DNA of 64,000 nt from CALZBJ01 sp945619025 (GCA_945619025.1 CALZBJ010000009.1:1-64000); one strand, 5' to 3'; positions 26,949 through 36,131 are shown, numbered from the stretch's first letter. Program-made: numbers and translations. The notes: generated by a model from the letters alone, not told the origin.

Positions 26949-29051
26949 GTGTCTAAAACGATTACACTAGCTGACCTACAAAGCTGGTTGGCAGAGCAGA
27001 AAACAGAGTGGAAACCAGAACATTACGATTCGATTATCACCTACGCTGAGCACCCGCTCTATAAGCGTGCGCTGGAGACGGCGTATTTGCTTGATCGAAT
27101 GCATGTCACGACGGTTCCGCAGGTCTCTGCGATTTTTTTCGTTTTAGGGATTCCTCAGGAAGATCAGCCGGAGGATCTGCGCAAATTTATTGATAATCTC
27201 TTTACGTTAAATAAATTGAGCTCATTTTCGACGCTGCAAGAGCGCTCAAAATCTCAAGAAACATTGCGTAAGATGTTACTCGCACTAGCCGATGATGTCC
27301 GCGCCATTGTGGTGATGATCGCTTATCAGGTGATCTTAATGCGAAATGCGCGAGATTTTGATCCTGAAACCCAGCGCCTCATTGCAAAAAATACCGCGGC
27401 GATCTTTGCGCCCCTTGCCAATCGTCTGGGTCTTGCTCGCTTAAAATGGGAGCTTGAGGATTTTAGTCTGCGCTTTTTAGAGCCCGATACCTATAAGCAA
27501 CTTGCGTCAAAACTTGACGGGAAGCGACAAGATCGGGAAGCCTATATTGAGAAAATTATCGAGCGGCTTAAATCACTGTTAGGTGAAAATGGCATCGAAG
27601 GCTCGGTATCGGGACGGGTAAAACATATCTACAGCATCTGGAAAAAGATGACGAAAAAGAACATCGATTTTGATGAGCTGTTTGATGTGCGCGCGGTAAG
27701 AATTATGGTGGACGATGTGGCCACCTGTTACGCTGTTTTGGGGCTTGTTCATGAATTGTGGACGCCGATTCCCAAAGAGTTTGATGACTATATTGCTAAC
27801 CCGAAACCGAATGGCTATCAATCCCTGCATACGGCTGTTTTGGGGCCTGAAAATAAAACCCTTGAGATCCAGATTCGTACCTATCAAATGCATGAAAGTG
27901 CTGAATTAGGGGTGGCGGCTCACTGGCGCTATAAAGAGGGCAGTGGCGCGTCGATCGATCAAAAACATCTCAATTGGTTCCGTGATTTTCTCCATAAAGA
28001 GCTCGAAGAGCACGAGGAGATTAATGAAGATGAGCTCGAAGAGGGCGTATTTGACGATTATGTTTATGTAATGACGCCGGCGGGTGAACCGATTGAATTG
28101 ATGCGCGGATCAACGCCGCTTGATTTTGCTTATAAAATCCATACCGATCTTGGGCATCGTTGCCGCGGGGCGAAGGTCAATGGCAAAATTGTGCCGCTCA
28201 CCTATGTGCTCAATAATCAAGACAAAGTGGAGATTTTAGCAGGTAAACAGCTTCAGCCAAGTCGCGATTGGATGTCGCCTTATTTGGGCTATACTTTTTC
28301 CAATCGTACGCGAGCAAAAGTGCGTGCGTGGTTTAAAGCGCAGCATCAAGAGAACAATCTTCAAGCCGGAAAACAGATGCTTGAAAAAGAGCTCACAAAA
28401 CTCAATATCCATCTCGCGCCTGAAGAGTTGCAACGTCTTTCGAGCCGACTGCATTTTGGTGGGGTGAATGAGCTTTATTCTAATATTGGCTCCGGAGATG
28501 TGACGCTCAATCAAGTGTTAACGCGTCTTCCTTCCTTTGATAAACAGAAAAAAGAGGAAGTAACGCCGGATTCCATTGTTCGTCCGAAATCAAAAGATAT
28601 GGATACCCAAAAGGGCGTTCAAGTGCGAGGCGTGGGAAGTTTGCTCATCAATATGGCGACTTGTTGCCGTCCTGCGCCGCCAGATTTGATCGGGGGCTAT
28701 ATCACGCTCAATCGCGGAGTGAGTATTCACCGAATTAACTGTTCAAACTATCAAAATATGCTTGAGCAAAATCCAGAGCGCCGCATCGATGTCGATTGGG
28801 GGCTTGAGAGTGAGCAAACCGTGCTCGCCAATCTCCACGTGACCGCAGCGCCTTCTTCAGATGTATTAAAAGAGGTGAGTGTGCTTGCGTCAAATGAAGG
28901 GCTTAAAATCACCGGCATGACGATGAAGAGCGATCAAAATGATAGTCTGTTACTCGATTTTACCCTTGAGATTAGTCATTTAGATCAGCTTAGCCGATTG
29001 TTGGAGCGCTTAATGCAGATTCCCGATATTATTGAAGCGTACCGAACATAG
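26949..29051 (+). CDS. relA: GTP pyrophosphokinase RelA
   Basis: Ribosome-associated (p)ppGpp synthetase of the stringent response. The order of the 700-residue protein is a degenerate HD domain (about 1-170, no HDxxED hydrolase motif visible), the synthetase domain (about 230-345) with FDELFDVRAVRIMVDD and NPKPNGYQSLHT, TGS (about 400-460, VYVMTPAGEPIELM), helical and zinc-finger parts containing ATCCRP, and a C-terminal ACT domain. Loss of the hydrolase motif marks RelA, not SpoT. The start is GTG after TTTAGGA. It follows trmO by 149 bases with its own promoter. Confidence 0.94.
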   Translation: MSKTITLADLQSWLAEQKTEWKPEHYDSIITYAEHPLYKRALETAYLLDRMHVTTVPQVSAIFFVLGIPQEDQPEDLRKFIDNLFTLNKLSSFSTLQERSKSQETLRKMLLALADDVRAIVVMIAYQVILMRNARDFDPETQRLIAKNTAAIFAPLANRLGLARLKWELEDFSLRFLEPDTYKQLASKLDGKRQDREAYIEKIIERLKSLLGENGIEGSVSGRVKHIYSIWKKMTKKNIDFDELFDVRAVRIMVDDVATCYAVLGLVHELWTPIPKEFDDYIANPKPNGYQSLHTAVLGPENKTLEIQIRTYQMHESAELGVAAHWRYKEGSGASIDQKHLNWFRDFLHKELEEHEEINEDELEEGVFDDYVYVMTPAGEPIELMRGSTPLDFAYKIHTDLGHRCRGAKVNGKIVPLTYVLNNQDKVEILAGKQLQPSRDWMSPYLGYTFSNRTRAKVRAWFKAQHQENNLQAGKQMLEKELTKLNIHLAPEELQRLSSRLHFGGVNELYSNIGSGDVTLNQVLTRLPSFDKQKKEEVTPDSIVRPKSKDMDTQKGVQVRGVGSLLINMATCCRPAPPDLIGGYITLNRGVSIHRINCSNYQNMLEQNPERRIDVDWGLESEQTVLANLHVTAAPSSDVLKEVSVLASNEGLKITGMTMKSDQNDSLLLDFTLEISHLDQLSRLLERLMQIPDIIEAYRT

Positions 29052-29124
29052 TTCGGTCAGGCTTCTTTGTGGAGCGTGAAAGTTTCACAAGATATTAATG
29101 ACAGGCATTTAAAACCGGACATTA

Positions 29125-29155
29125 AAAAACCTCGATCGTTATGACCGAGGTTTTT
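29125..29155. terminator. Bidirectional terminator relA/glyA
   Basis: AAAAACCTCG (29125-29134) and CGAGGTTTTT (29146-29155) make a perfect 10-bp stem with an 11-base loop between convergent relA and glyA. Confidence 0.85.
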
Positions 29156-29196
29156 GCGTTTCGTATTAAGAAAAATGTTAATTATTTAATGATTAA

Positions 29197-30450
29197 TTAG
29201 TTTTCGTATACGGGGAATTTACGGCAAAGACCTTGTACATTTTTCGCGATGTGTTCGATCACTTCGTCGTCGTTCACATTGTCTAATACGTCACAGATCC
29301 AGTTGGTTAAGAGTTCGGTTTCTTGCTCTTTAAATCCGCGAGTAGTGATAGCCGGCGTTCCAACGCGAATGCCTGAGGTCACAAATGGAGATTGTGGATC
29401 GTTAGGTACGCTGTTTTTGTTTACAGTAATGTGCGCGCGACCAAGAGCTGCGTCCGCTTCTTTACCGGTTAAACCGCGATCGATTAGATCAACGAGCATG
29501 AGGTGATTTTCAGTGCCGCTTGAAACGATTTTATAACCGCGTGATTGGAATACGGTGGCCATCGTTTTGGCGTTTTTGATCACTTGTTCTTGATAGGTTT
29601 TAAATTCAGGCTGAAGCGCTTCTAAGAATGCTACCGCTTTGGCTGCGATTACATGCATTAAAGGGCCGCCTTGAATGCCAGGGAATACCGCTGAGTTAAG
29701 TTTTTTCTCAATCTCAGGGTTGGCTTTCGCAAGAATCAGACCGCCACGTGGACCGCGAAGGGTTTTATGCGTGGTAGTTGTCACAACGTCTGCAAACGGA
29801 ACGGGGTTTGGATAGAGGCCTGCGGCGATTAAACCGGCAACGTGTGCCATATCCACGAAAAGGTATGCGCCAACTTTATCAGCGATTTCGCGGAAGCGTG
29901 CGAAATCAAGTTTTTGAGAGTATGCAGAGAAGCCTGCCACGATCATTTTAGGTTTGTGCTCAAGTGCGAGGGCTTCAAGCTCATCGTAATCGATTAACCC
30001 TTCATCGTTAATGCCGTATGACACTGCATTGTAGGTACGGCCTGAGAAGTTTACTTTTGCGCCGTGTGTTAAGTGACCGCCGTGATCAAGGCTCATGCCT
30101 AAAACCGTATCACCTGCGTTTAAAAGCGCTAAATAGACCGCGCCGTTTGCTTGTGAACCTGAGTGAGGTTGAACGTTTGCATAATCCGCTCCGAAGAGTT
30201 TTTTCGCGCGTTCGATCGCTAGGCTTTCTGCAATATCCACAAATTCACAACCGCCGTAGTAGCGTTTGCCAGGATAGCCTTCGGCATATTTATTGGTTAA
30301 TTGAGAGCCTTGGAGCTCCATTACGAGGGGTGAACAGTAGTTTTCTGAGGCAATCAGTTCAACATGGTCTTCTTGGCGTTGGTTTTCGTTGATAACTGAT
30401 TGATAGAGTTCCGGATCAAACTCATTTAGAGAGCGTTTTGTAAACATCAT
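29197..30450 (-). CDS. glyA: Serine hydroxymethyltransferase
   Basis: PLP enzyme that interconverts serine and glycine and loads one-carbon units onto tetrahydrofolate, in the cytosol. The 417-residue protein is exactly E. coli length. The PLP lysine is K229 in TTTTHKTLRGPRGG. Other family segments are ELIASENY and NKYAEGYPGKRYYGG. Two Met codons open the frame; both follow a GGAAG ribosome site. A good sigma-70 promoter lies 45-73 bases upstream. It is monocistronic and ends at the shared terminator with relA. Confidence 0.97.
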   Translation of the reverse strand: MMFTKRSLNEFDPELYQSVINENQRQEDHVELIASENYCSPLVMELQGSQLTNKYAEGYPGKRYYGGCEFVDIAESLAIERAKKLFGADYANVQPHSGSQANGAVYLALLNAGDTVLGMSLDHGGHLTHGAKVNFSGRTYNAVSYGINDEGLIDYDELEALALEHKPKMIVAGFSAYSQKLDFARFREIADKVGAYLFVDMAHVAGLIAAGLYPNPVPFADVVTTTTHKTLRGPRGGLILAKANPEIEKKLNSAVFPGIQGGPLMHVIAAKAVAFLEALQPEFKTYQEQVIKNAKTMATVFQSRGYKIVSSGTENHLMLVDLIDRGLTGKEADAALGRAHITVNKNSVPNDPQSPFVTSGIRVGTPAITTRGFKEQETELLTNWICDVLDNVNDDEVIEHIAKNVQGLCRKFPVYEN

Positions 30451-30494
30451 ACTTCCTTCAAAAACAGATACGTTGATAAAAAGGGCTGGAATTA

Positions 30495-30523
30495 AGTTTA
30501 GTGGCTTTGGGGAAAGCTTTCAA
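30495..30523 (-). promoter_or_regulatory. Promoter of glyA
   Basis: On the minus strand TTGAAA (30518-30523; 5 of 6) and TAAACT (30495-30500; 4 of 6) are 17 bases apart. Confidence 0.6.
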
Positions 30524-30582
30524 GACATATTATTGCATTTATCGAATAATTATTATGATTTAATCTTTAGCGATTATGGTAG

Positions 30583-30588
30583 TATACT
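30583..30588 (+). promoter_or_regulatory. Candidate -10 box of the PCMT-like gene
   Basis: TATACT at 30583-30588, 51 bases before the ATG; the -35 side is weak. A 10-base AT palindrome (AATAATTATT, 30545-30554) lies upstream in the same divergent gap. Confidence 0.35.
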
Positions 30589-30639
30589 ATGGAGATAGCT
30601 TTACATTATCAAAGAGAACGATAACGAGAGGAATGTACT

Positions 30640-31308
30640 ATGCAGGTAGAGAGAAAATATGATGCAGATGAAGCTCAAGCGAACATGATTGAGCAGCTGT
30701 TAAGACCTTGGAATGTCTTAAACCAACGGGTGTTGGATGTCTTTAAAATTATCCCACGTGACCGATTTGTGCCAGATGAGTATCTATCCATTGCCTATTC
30801 AGAAATGCGCATTCCTCTGAATGAAAAAGTGAAAATGCTCTCACCGATTATCGAAGGCCGTTTACTGCAAGAACTTCGCATTGATCATCACGATCGAGTG
30901 TTAGTGATTGGTTCAGGAAGCGGTTTTTTAACGGCGTGTTGCGCAACGTTAGGCGATCATGTGGTAGCCGTTGATCTTGATCTTAAAATGCACGATACCG
31001 CGAAAAAAGCCTTTGAAGAGTTAGACGTTGAAAATGTTGAGCTGAAAATTTTAGATGTCTCAAAATCGGTAGATGGCTTAGGTCAATTTGATGCGATTTT
31101 GGTCACCGGTTCACTTTCAGAAGTGCCGGAAGAGTGGTATTCTCTACTTCGCGAAGGCGGCCGTTTGCTTGCGGTTGTGGGTCAAGAGAACGCAATGAGT
31201 GCCACCTTGCATTACAAATATGCCGATGATATTCGTAAAGAACCGGTATTTGAAACCCAATTAGAGCGCTTAGTCGGCTTTGAAGATAAGGAAGAATTTG
31301 TATTCTAA
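30640..31308 (+). CDS. Protein-L-isoaspartate O-methyltransferase family protein
   Basis: A 222-residue class I S-adenosylmethionine methyltransferase of the PCMT family. Canonical Pcm repairs isoaspartyl residues. The cofactor motif VLVIGSGSGFLTACCA and an acidic VVAVDLD strand are clear. The substrate-site segment that usually reads like TISQPYIVA is here MLSPIIEGRLL, so this is a divergent paralogue and isoaspartyl repair is uncertain. It stands alone with its own -10 box and ends in a strong terminator before parC. Confidence 0.8.
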   Translation: MQVERKYDADEAQANMIEQLLRPWNVLNQRVLDVFKIIPRDRFVPDEYLSIAYSEMRIPLNEKVKMLSPIIEGRLLQELRIDHHDRVLVIGSGSGFLTACCATLGDHVVAVDLDLKMHDTAKKAFEELDVENVELKILDVSKSVDGLGQFDAILVTGSLSEVPEEWYSLLREGGRLLAVVGQENAMSATLHYKYADDIRKEPVFETQLERLVGFEDKEEFVF

Positions 31309-31331
31309 TCCTCTTTTATGAGTCAGCGCGC

Positions 31332-31368
31332 AAAACCCATCGAATCAACTATGATGGGTTTTTTTTAT
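31332..31368 (+). terminator. Terminator after the PCMT-like gene
   Basis: AAAACCCATC (31332-31341) and GATGGGTTTT (31353-31362) pair over 10 bp with an 11-base loop, followed by more T residues. It lies 24 bases downstream of the stop. Confidence 0.85.
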
Positions 31369-31401
31369 CGTAGAGAAAAATAGGTAGTTAATTAGGAAAA
31401 T

Positions 31402-33651
31402 ATGGGAAGTTTAGCGAATCAAAACTATGAAGTTCGTTCCATGGCAGAATTTGCCGAAGAAGCATATCTCGATTACTCGATGTATGTGATTTTAGACCGT
31501 GCATTGCCCTATATTGGCGATGGTCTAAAACCGGTACAGCGCCGGATTATCTATGCCATGAGTGAGCTCGGTTTAAGCGCGAGTTCAAAGCATAAAAAGT
31601 CCGCGCGGACGGTGGGGGATGTGCTTGGTAAGTATCATCCTCACGGCGACATTGCCTGTTATGAAGCGATGGTCTTGATGGCGCAACCTTTCTCCTATCG
31701 TTATCCGCTGGTTGATGGGCAAGGAAACTTCGGTTCGCTCGATAATCCCAAATCCTTTGCGGCGATGCGCTATACCGAATCAAAGCTCTCTCCGTACGCA
31801 GAGCTTCTCTTAAAAGAGCTTGGCGAGGGAACGGTCGATTGGGTGCCAAATTTTGATGGCTCTCTTGATGAGCCCTCATTATTGCCGGCGCGTGTTCCCA
31901 ATATTCTCCTTAATGGGGGATCGGGGATTGCCGTCGGGATGGCGACCGATATTCCGCCTCATAACTTAAATGAAGTGGTGAAGGGCACTTGTGCGCTGCT
32001 TGATAATCCCGAGCTCACGCTTAAACAGCTCACCAAATATATTCCCGCGCCGGATTATCCGACGGGCGGTGAGATCATTACGCCGAAAGAGGACCTCCTA
32101 AAAATTTACGAGCGCGGGACAGGTTCGGTGCGAGTGCGTGCGCGTTATCGCATTGAAGAAGGGGCGATTGTGATTTATGAGCTCCCGTATCAGGTTTCAG
32201 GCGAGAAAATCCAGCTCGATATCGCGGCCCAAATGCAGGCGAAAAAGCTGCCGATGATTGATGATATTCGCGATGAATCGGATCATGATGAGCCGGTGCG
32301 CATTGTGTTAATGCCGCGTTCAAACCGGGTTGATACCGAGATGGTGATGAATCATCTCTTTGCCACTACCGATCTTGAAAAATCCTTCCGCGTAAATCTT
32401 AATATGATTGGCCGCGATCTGCGTCCACAAGTGAAAGGACTGCTCTCGATCTTAACGGAATGGATCGATTTTCGCCGTGATACGGTGATTAAACGCCTTA
32501 ACTTCCATCGTGAGCGCATTGAAAAACGCCTTCACCTACTTGAAGGACTCTTAATTGCGTTTTTAAATATTGATGAAGTGATTCAGATTATCCGTTTTGA
32601 AGAGGAGCCAAAAGCAACTCTAATGGAGCGCTTTGCCCTGACGGAAACGCAAGCAAACTATGTGCTTGAAACGCGCTTACGCCAATTAGCTCGCCTAGAA
32701 GAGATGAAGATTCGCGCGGAAGAAGATGAATTACGCCGCGAACTTGAAAATATTATGGCGCATCTTAATAGCCCGCAAAAAATCAATGAATTGATTAAAT
32801 CAGAATTAGTGGCCGATGCGGAAAAATATGGCGATAAACGTCGCTCGAAATTGGTTGAGCGGGAAGCCGCGGAAGCGATTGATGAAGCAGCGCTTGTTTC
32901 CAATGAACCAGTGATGGTGGTGATGTCGAAAATGGGGTGGGTGCGTGCCGCAAAAACCCTCGATATCGATCCAGAAGGACTCAATTATAAGACGGGCGAT
33001 GGCTATCTTACCTCGTGCATCGGGCGCAATAATCAGCAGCTCGTGCTCTTTGATAGTACCGGGCGAAGCTACAGCACCGAAGCCTACACGCTCCCGACAG
33101 CGCGAAGTACTGGCGAGCCGATCACAACGCGAATTAATCTTGATGATGGGGCAAAAATTGAGCAGGTAATTCTCGATCAGCCCGATTCTCATTATCTGTT
33201 ATCTTCGACGAGCGGTTATGGGTTTGTGTGCCGATATGAGGATATGCTCACCCGTCAGAAAAATGGTAAATCGCTCATTAATCTCGATAAGGGGGCAGTA
33301 CTGCTTCCACCGCGGAAAGTGACCGATCTTGAAAACCAATATGTGATGGCGATAAGTGATACTGGCCGCGTGCTAGTAGTGAAAATGAGTGAAATCCCGG
33401 TGATGGCGCGCGGTAAGGGCAATCAGATGATTCATATGCCTGGCGCGGTTTTCAAAAAGGGAGAAGATCATTTAGCCGCATCGATCGTACTTTCTGAGAG
33501 CGATTCGGTGACGATTGAATATGGTAAACGCCAATTTACCATGCCACCCTCTGAGTGGTTAACGCTTCTCGATGAGCGCGGAAAACGCGGGAAAGAGATC
33601 CGGATGAATCTCAAAGTAAAAGCGATTTATATTGCAAATCCAGAAGGATAA
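31402..33651 (+). CDS. parC: DNA topoisomerase IV subunit A
   Basis: With ParE it decatenates daughter chromosomes. The 749-residue protein has the GyrA/ParC breakage-reunion domain (about 1-490) with catalytic Y124 in AAMRYTE (Tyr120 in E. coli) and a C-terminal beta-pinwheel (about 500-745). The quinolone-resistance region reads YHPHGDIACYEAMV: residue 84, equal to Ser80 of E. coli, is Ile, while the Glu84 equivalent (E88) is kept. Start at ATG giving MGSLANQNYEV. parE is not in the window. Its 3' end carries the rplY promoter. Confidence 0.96.
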   Translation: MGSLANQNYEVRSMAEFAEEAYLDYSMYVILDRALPYIGDGLKPVQRRIIYAMSELGLSASSKHKKSARTVGDVLGKYHPHGDIACYEAMVLMAQPFSYRYPLVDGQGNFGSLDNPKSFAAMRYTESKLSPYAELLLKELGEGTVDWVPNFDGSLDEPSLLPARVPNILLNGGSGIAVGMATDIPPHNLNEVVKGTCALLDNPELTLKQLTKYIPAPDYPTGGEIITPKEDLLKIYERGTGSVRVRARYRIEEGAIVIYELPYQVSGEKIQLDIAAQMQAKKLPMIDDIRDESDHDEPVRIVLMPRSNRVDTEMVMNHLFATTDLEKSFRVNLNMIGRDLRPQVKGLLSILTEWIDFRRDTVIKRLNFHRERIEKRLHLLEGLLIAFLNIDEVIQIIRFEEEPKATLMERFALTETQANYVLETRLRQLARLEEMKIRAEEDELRRELENIMAHLNSPQKINELIKSELVADAEKYGDKRRSKLVEREAAEAIDEAALVSNEPVMVVMSKMGWVRAAKTLDIDPEGLNYKTGDGYLTSCIGRNNQQLVLFDSTGRSYSTEAYTLPTARSTGEPITTRINLDDGAKIEQVILDQPDSHYLLSSTSGYGFVCRYEDMLTRQKNGKSLINLDKGAVLLPPRKVTDLENQYVMAISDTGRVLVVKMSEIPVMARGKGNQMIHMPGAVFKKGEDHLAASIVLSESDSVTIEYGKRQFTMPPSEWLTLLDERGKRGKEIRMNLKVKAIYIANPEG

Positions 33652-33660
33652 GATTATAAT
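33632..33660 (+). promoter_or_regulatory. Promoter of rplY inside the end of parC
   Basis: TTGCAA (33632-33637) and a perfect TATAAT (33655-33660) are 17 bases apart. The -35 box lies within the last parC codons. It predicts a leader of about 65 bases before rplY. Confidence 0.65.
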
Positions 33661-33673
33661 ATCTTGCCTTAAA

Positions 33674-33700
33674 TGTGGGCGCTGGTCGCGGTGTCCCACA
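33674..33700 (+). promoter_or_regulatory. rplY leader hairpin with 5S rRNA-like segment
   Basis: TGTGGG (33674-33679) and CCCACA (33695-33700) close a stem with a 15-base loop in the predicted rplY leader. Bases 33687-33699 (CGCGGTGTCCCAC) match E. coli 5S rRNA CGCGGTGGTCCCAC except for one missing G. L25 is a 5S rRNA binding protein and its gene is reported to be autoregulated in E. coli, so this may be a feedback site. Confidence 0.4.
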
Positions 33701-33732
33701 CAATTTTTACCAATTTTGGAGTAAATTAAATT

Positions 33733-34404
33733 ATGTCAAATTATATTTTTGAAGGTACCTTACGTGGTGACTTAGGGAAAGGAGCGAGCCGCCGCCTACG
33801 CCGCGAAGGGAACATTCCTGCGATCGTTTATGGTGCGGATAAAGACGCTGTAAGCATTGTTTTAAACCACAACGAAGTTTTAAAATGCTTCCGTGCAGAA
33901 GATATCTTCACAAGCATCGTAACTATCAAAGTTGACGGTCAAGAAGATAAAGCGATCTTAAGAGATGTTCAACGCCATCCATTCAAACCATTAATTACGC
34001 ATCTTGACTTCATGCGCGTACGTGCTGACGAAGCAATCGTGGTTGAAATCCCCGTTGCATTCTTAAATGAAGAGAAAGCACACGGTGTGGTTCACGGTAA
34101 CGGACAAGTATTACAGCACTTAGCATCAGTCGCTGTTTCATGTTTACCGCTTGACCTTCCAAACGTAATCGAACTTGATATCGAAGCGTTAGAATTAGAT
34201 GGTATCCTTCACATTTCAGACCTTCCAAAACTTGAAGGTGTTGAGTATGTTGACATCATGAACCCTGAAGAAATGAACGACCAACCTGTTGTGTCAATCG
34301 TTGAAGCACGCGTTTATGAAGATGCAGATGATGAAGAAGCAGACGACGCAGACGCGGAAGAAGCTGATGACGCAGAAGAAGCATCAGAAGAGGATGCAGA
34401 GTAA
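33733..34404 (+). CDS. rplY: 50S ribosomal protein L25/general stress protein Ctc
   Basis: Binds 5S rRNA in the large subunit. The 223-residue long form has the L25 domain (about 1-92, with GASRRLRREGNIPAIVYG), the CTC/TL5 beta domain (about 98-190) and an acidic tail of Glu, Asp and Ala from about 195 to the end. E. coli L25 is the 94-residue short form, so this is the two-domain type common in other gammaproteobacteria. GGAG lies 11 bases before the ATG, a long spacing. pth and ychF follow, a conserved order. Confidence 0.95.
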   Translation: MSNYIFEGTLRGDLGKGASRRLRREGNIPAIVYGADKDAVSIVLNHNEVLKCFRAEDIFTSIVTIKVDGQEDKAILRDVQRHPFKPLITHLDFMRVRADEAIVVEIPVAFLNEEKAHGVVHGNGQVLQHLASVAVSCLPLDLPNVIELDIEALELDGILHISDLPKLEGVEYVDIMNPEEMNDQPVVSIVEARVYEDADDEEADDADAEEADDAEEASEEDAE

Positions 34405-34431
34405 TTTTTAACTCTGGAGTAATCTTTCAAA

Positions 34432-34992
34432 ATGATTAAACTAATTGTTGGACTGGGCAATCCCGGTCCCGATTATACGAAAACCCGCCATAATGCGGGT
34501 TTTTGGTTTATAGATGCGATCAGAAATAGTGATCTTTCCCCGAATAACCGTTTCAAAGGTTCGGTCGGCGAGATGATGGTTGGATCGCAAAAAGTCTACC
34601 TATTAACGCCGGATACCTACATGAATAAAAGTGGGGAGTCGGTGTTAGCGCTCGCGCATTTTTATAAAATCTTACCAGAAGAGATTTTAGTGGTGCACGA
34701 TGAGCTTGATCTCCCTCCCGGAACGGTGCGTTTTAAGCGTGGCGGCGGGCATGGCGGTCATAACGGTCTTAAAAGCATTGTGAGTCATTTAGGCTCAAAC
34801 AACTTCCTGCGTCTACGCATTGGGATTGGGCATCCTGGGCACGCCTCGATGGTGGCCAATTATGTGCTCAAAAAAGCGCCTAAAGAGGAAGAAGATCAAA
34901 TTTTCGATAGCATCTATCGAGCAAGACAACTGCTTGCGGATTTTGTAAGCGGGAATTATGAACAGGCGATGAATGAGCTTCATCGTAAGTAA
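34432..34992 (+). CDS. pth: Peptidyl-tRNA hydrolase
   Basis: Recycles peptidyl-tRNA released by aborted translation. The 186-residue protein (E. coli 194) shows LIVGLGNPGP with N10, catalytic H20 in KTRHNAGFW, the PDTYMNKSGESV segment and VVHDELDLPPG with the catalytic-site Asp. It lies 27 bases after rplY and 15 before ychF, so it probably shares the rplY promoter. This rplY-pth-ychF order groups translation functions. Confidence 0.97.
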   Translation: MIKLIVGLGNPGPDYTKTRHNAGFWFIDAIRNSDLSPNNRFKGSVGEMMVGSQKVYLLTPDTYMNKSGESVLALAHFYKILPEEILVVHDELDLPPGTVRFKRGGGHGGHNGLKSIVSHLGSNNFLRLRIGIGHPGHASMVANYVLKKAPKEEEDQIFDSIYRARQLLADFVSGNYEQAMNELHRK

Positions 34993-35007
34993 ATTAGAGG
35001 AAAAATT

Positions 35008-36102
35008 ATGGCGATTCAATGTGGTATTGTCGGATTACCGAATGTTGGTAAATCAACACTCTTTAATGCGTTGACCAATGCGGGAATCGATGCAGAAAAC
35101 TATCCATTCTGTACGATCGAACCGAACGTTGGGCGTGTTTATGTTCCCGATCCACGCATTCAGCCGCTTGTTGACATTGTTAAACCTGAGCGTGTTCAGC
35201 AAACCTATATGGATTTCGTGGATATCGCAGGACTTGTTGCGGGCGCGTCAAAAGGGGAAGGGTTAGGTAACCAGTTCCTAGCAAACATTCGTGAAACCGA
35301 TGCGATTGCTCACGTGGTTCGCTGTTTTGAAAATGATGATATCGTGCACGTTGCCGGTAAAATCGATCCGATCGCCGATATCGAGGTGATCAATACAGAG
35401 CTCGCGCTTGCGGACTTATCTTCTGCTGAAAAAGGGCTGCAACGTCTTGAGCGTGTGGCAAAAGGCGGCGATAAAGAGGCGATTGCACAAGTTGAAATTC
35501 TACGCGATAAAGTGATTCCAACGCTTGATGAGGGCAAAAGCATTCGCTCTCTTGATCTTAGCGCGGAAGAGAAACTGTTAATTCGTGATTTCCACTTTTT
35601 AACCATCAAACCGATCATGTATATCGCAAACGTGAATGATGATGGCTTTGAAAATAATCCCTTCCTTGATCGCGTTGAAGAGTATGCGAAAAATGATAAC
35701 TCATTTGTAGTGCCAATTTGCGCTGCGATCGAAGCTGAAATTTCGCAACTTGAGGAAGAAGATAAGGAGATGTTCCTTGAAGATATGGGCTTTGATGAGC
35801 CGGGTCTTCACCGCGTAATTCGTGCGGGATATGCGCTTTTAAGCCTAGAAACATACTTCACCGCAGGCGTTAAAGAAGTGCGCGCGTGGACCATTAAAAA
35901 AGGCTCGACAGCGCCTCAAGCAGCCGGCGTGATTCATACCGACTTTGAGCGTGGCTTTATCCGTGCGGAAGTGATTGCCTATGATGATTATGTGGCTTTT
36001 GGCGGCGAATCCGGTGCGAAAGAAAAGGGTAAAATGCGCTTAGAAGGAAAAGAATATATCGTAAATGATGGCGATGTAATTCACTTCCGTTTTAATGTGT
36101 AA
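35008..36102 (+). CDS. ychF: Redox-regulated ATPase YchF
   Basis: Obg-family P-loop NTPase that prefers ATP, binds ribosomes and is linked to oxidative stress responses. The 364-residue protein (E. coli 363) has Walker A GLPNVGKS (9-16). In the base-recognition segment NVND (about residues 209-212) replaces the usual NKxD, in keeping with ATP preference. A TGS-like C-terminal domain ends with GDVIHFRFNV. AGAGGAAA precedes the ATG. A long hairpin terminator closes the operon. Confidence 0.96.
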   Translation: MAIQCGIVGLPNVGKSTLFNALTNAGIDAENYPFCTIEPNVGRVYVPDPRIQPLVDIVKPERVQQTYMDFVDIAGLVAGASKGEGLGNQFLANIRETDAIAHVVRCFENDDIVHVAGKIDPIADIEVINTELALADLSSAEKGLQRLERVAKGGDKEAIAQVEILRDKVIPTLDEGKSIRSLDLSAEEKLLIRDFHFLTIKPIMYIANVNDDGFENNPFLDRVEEYAKNDNSFVVPICAAIEAEISQLEEEDKEMFLEDMGFDEPGLHRVIRAGYALLSLETYFTAGVKEVRAWTIKKGSTAPQAAGVIHTDFERGFIRAEVIAYDDYVAFGGESGAKEKGKMRLEGKEYIVNDGDVIHFRFNV

Positions 36103-36131
36103 TCCCAACTAATACAGAGTTAAATTAAAAT

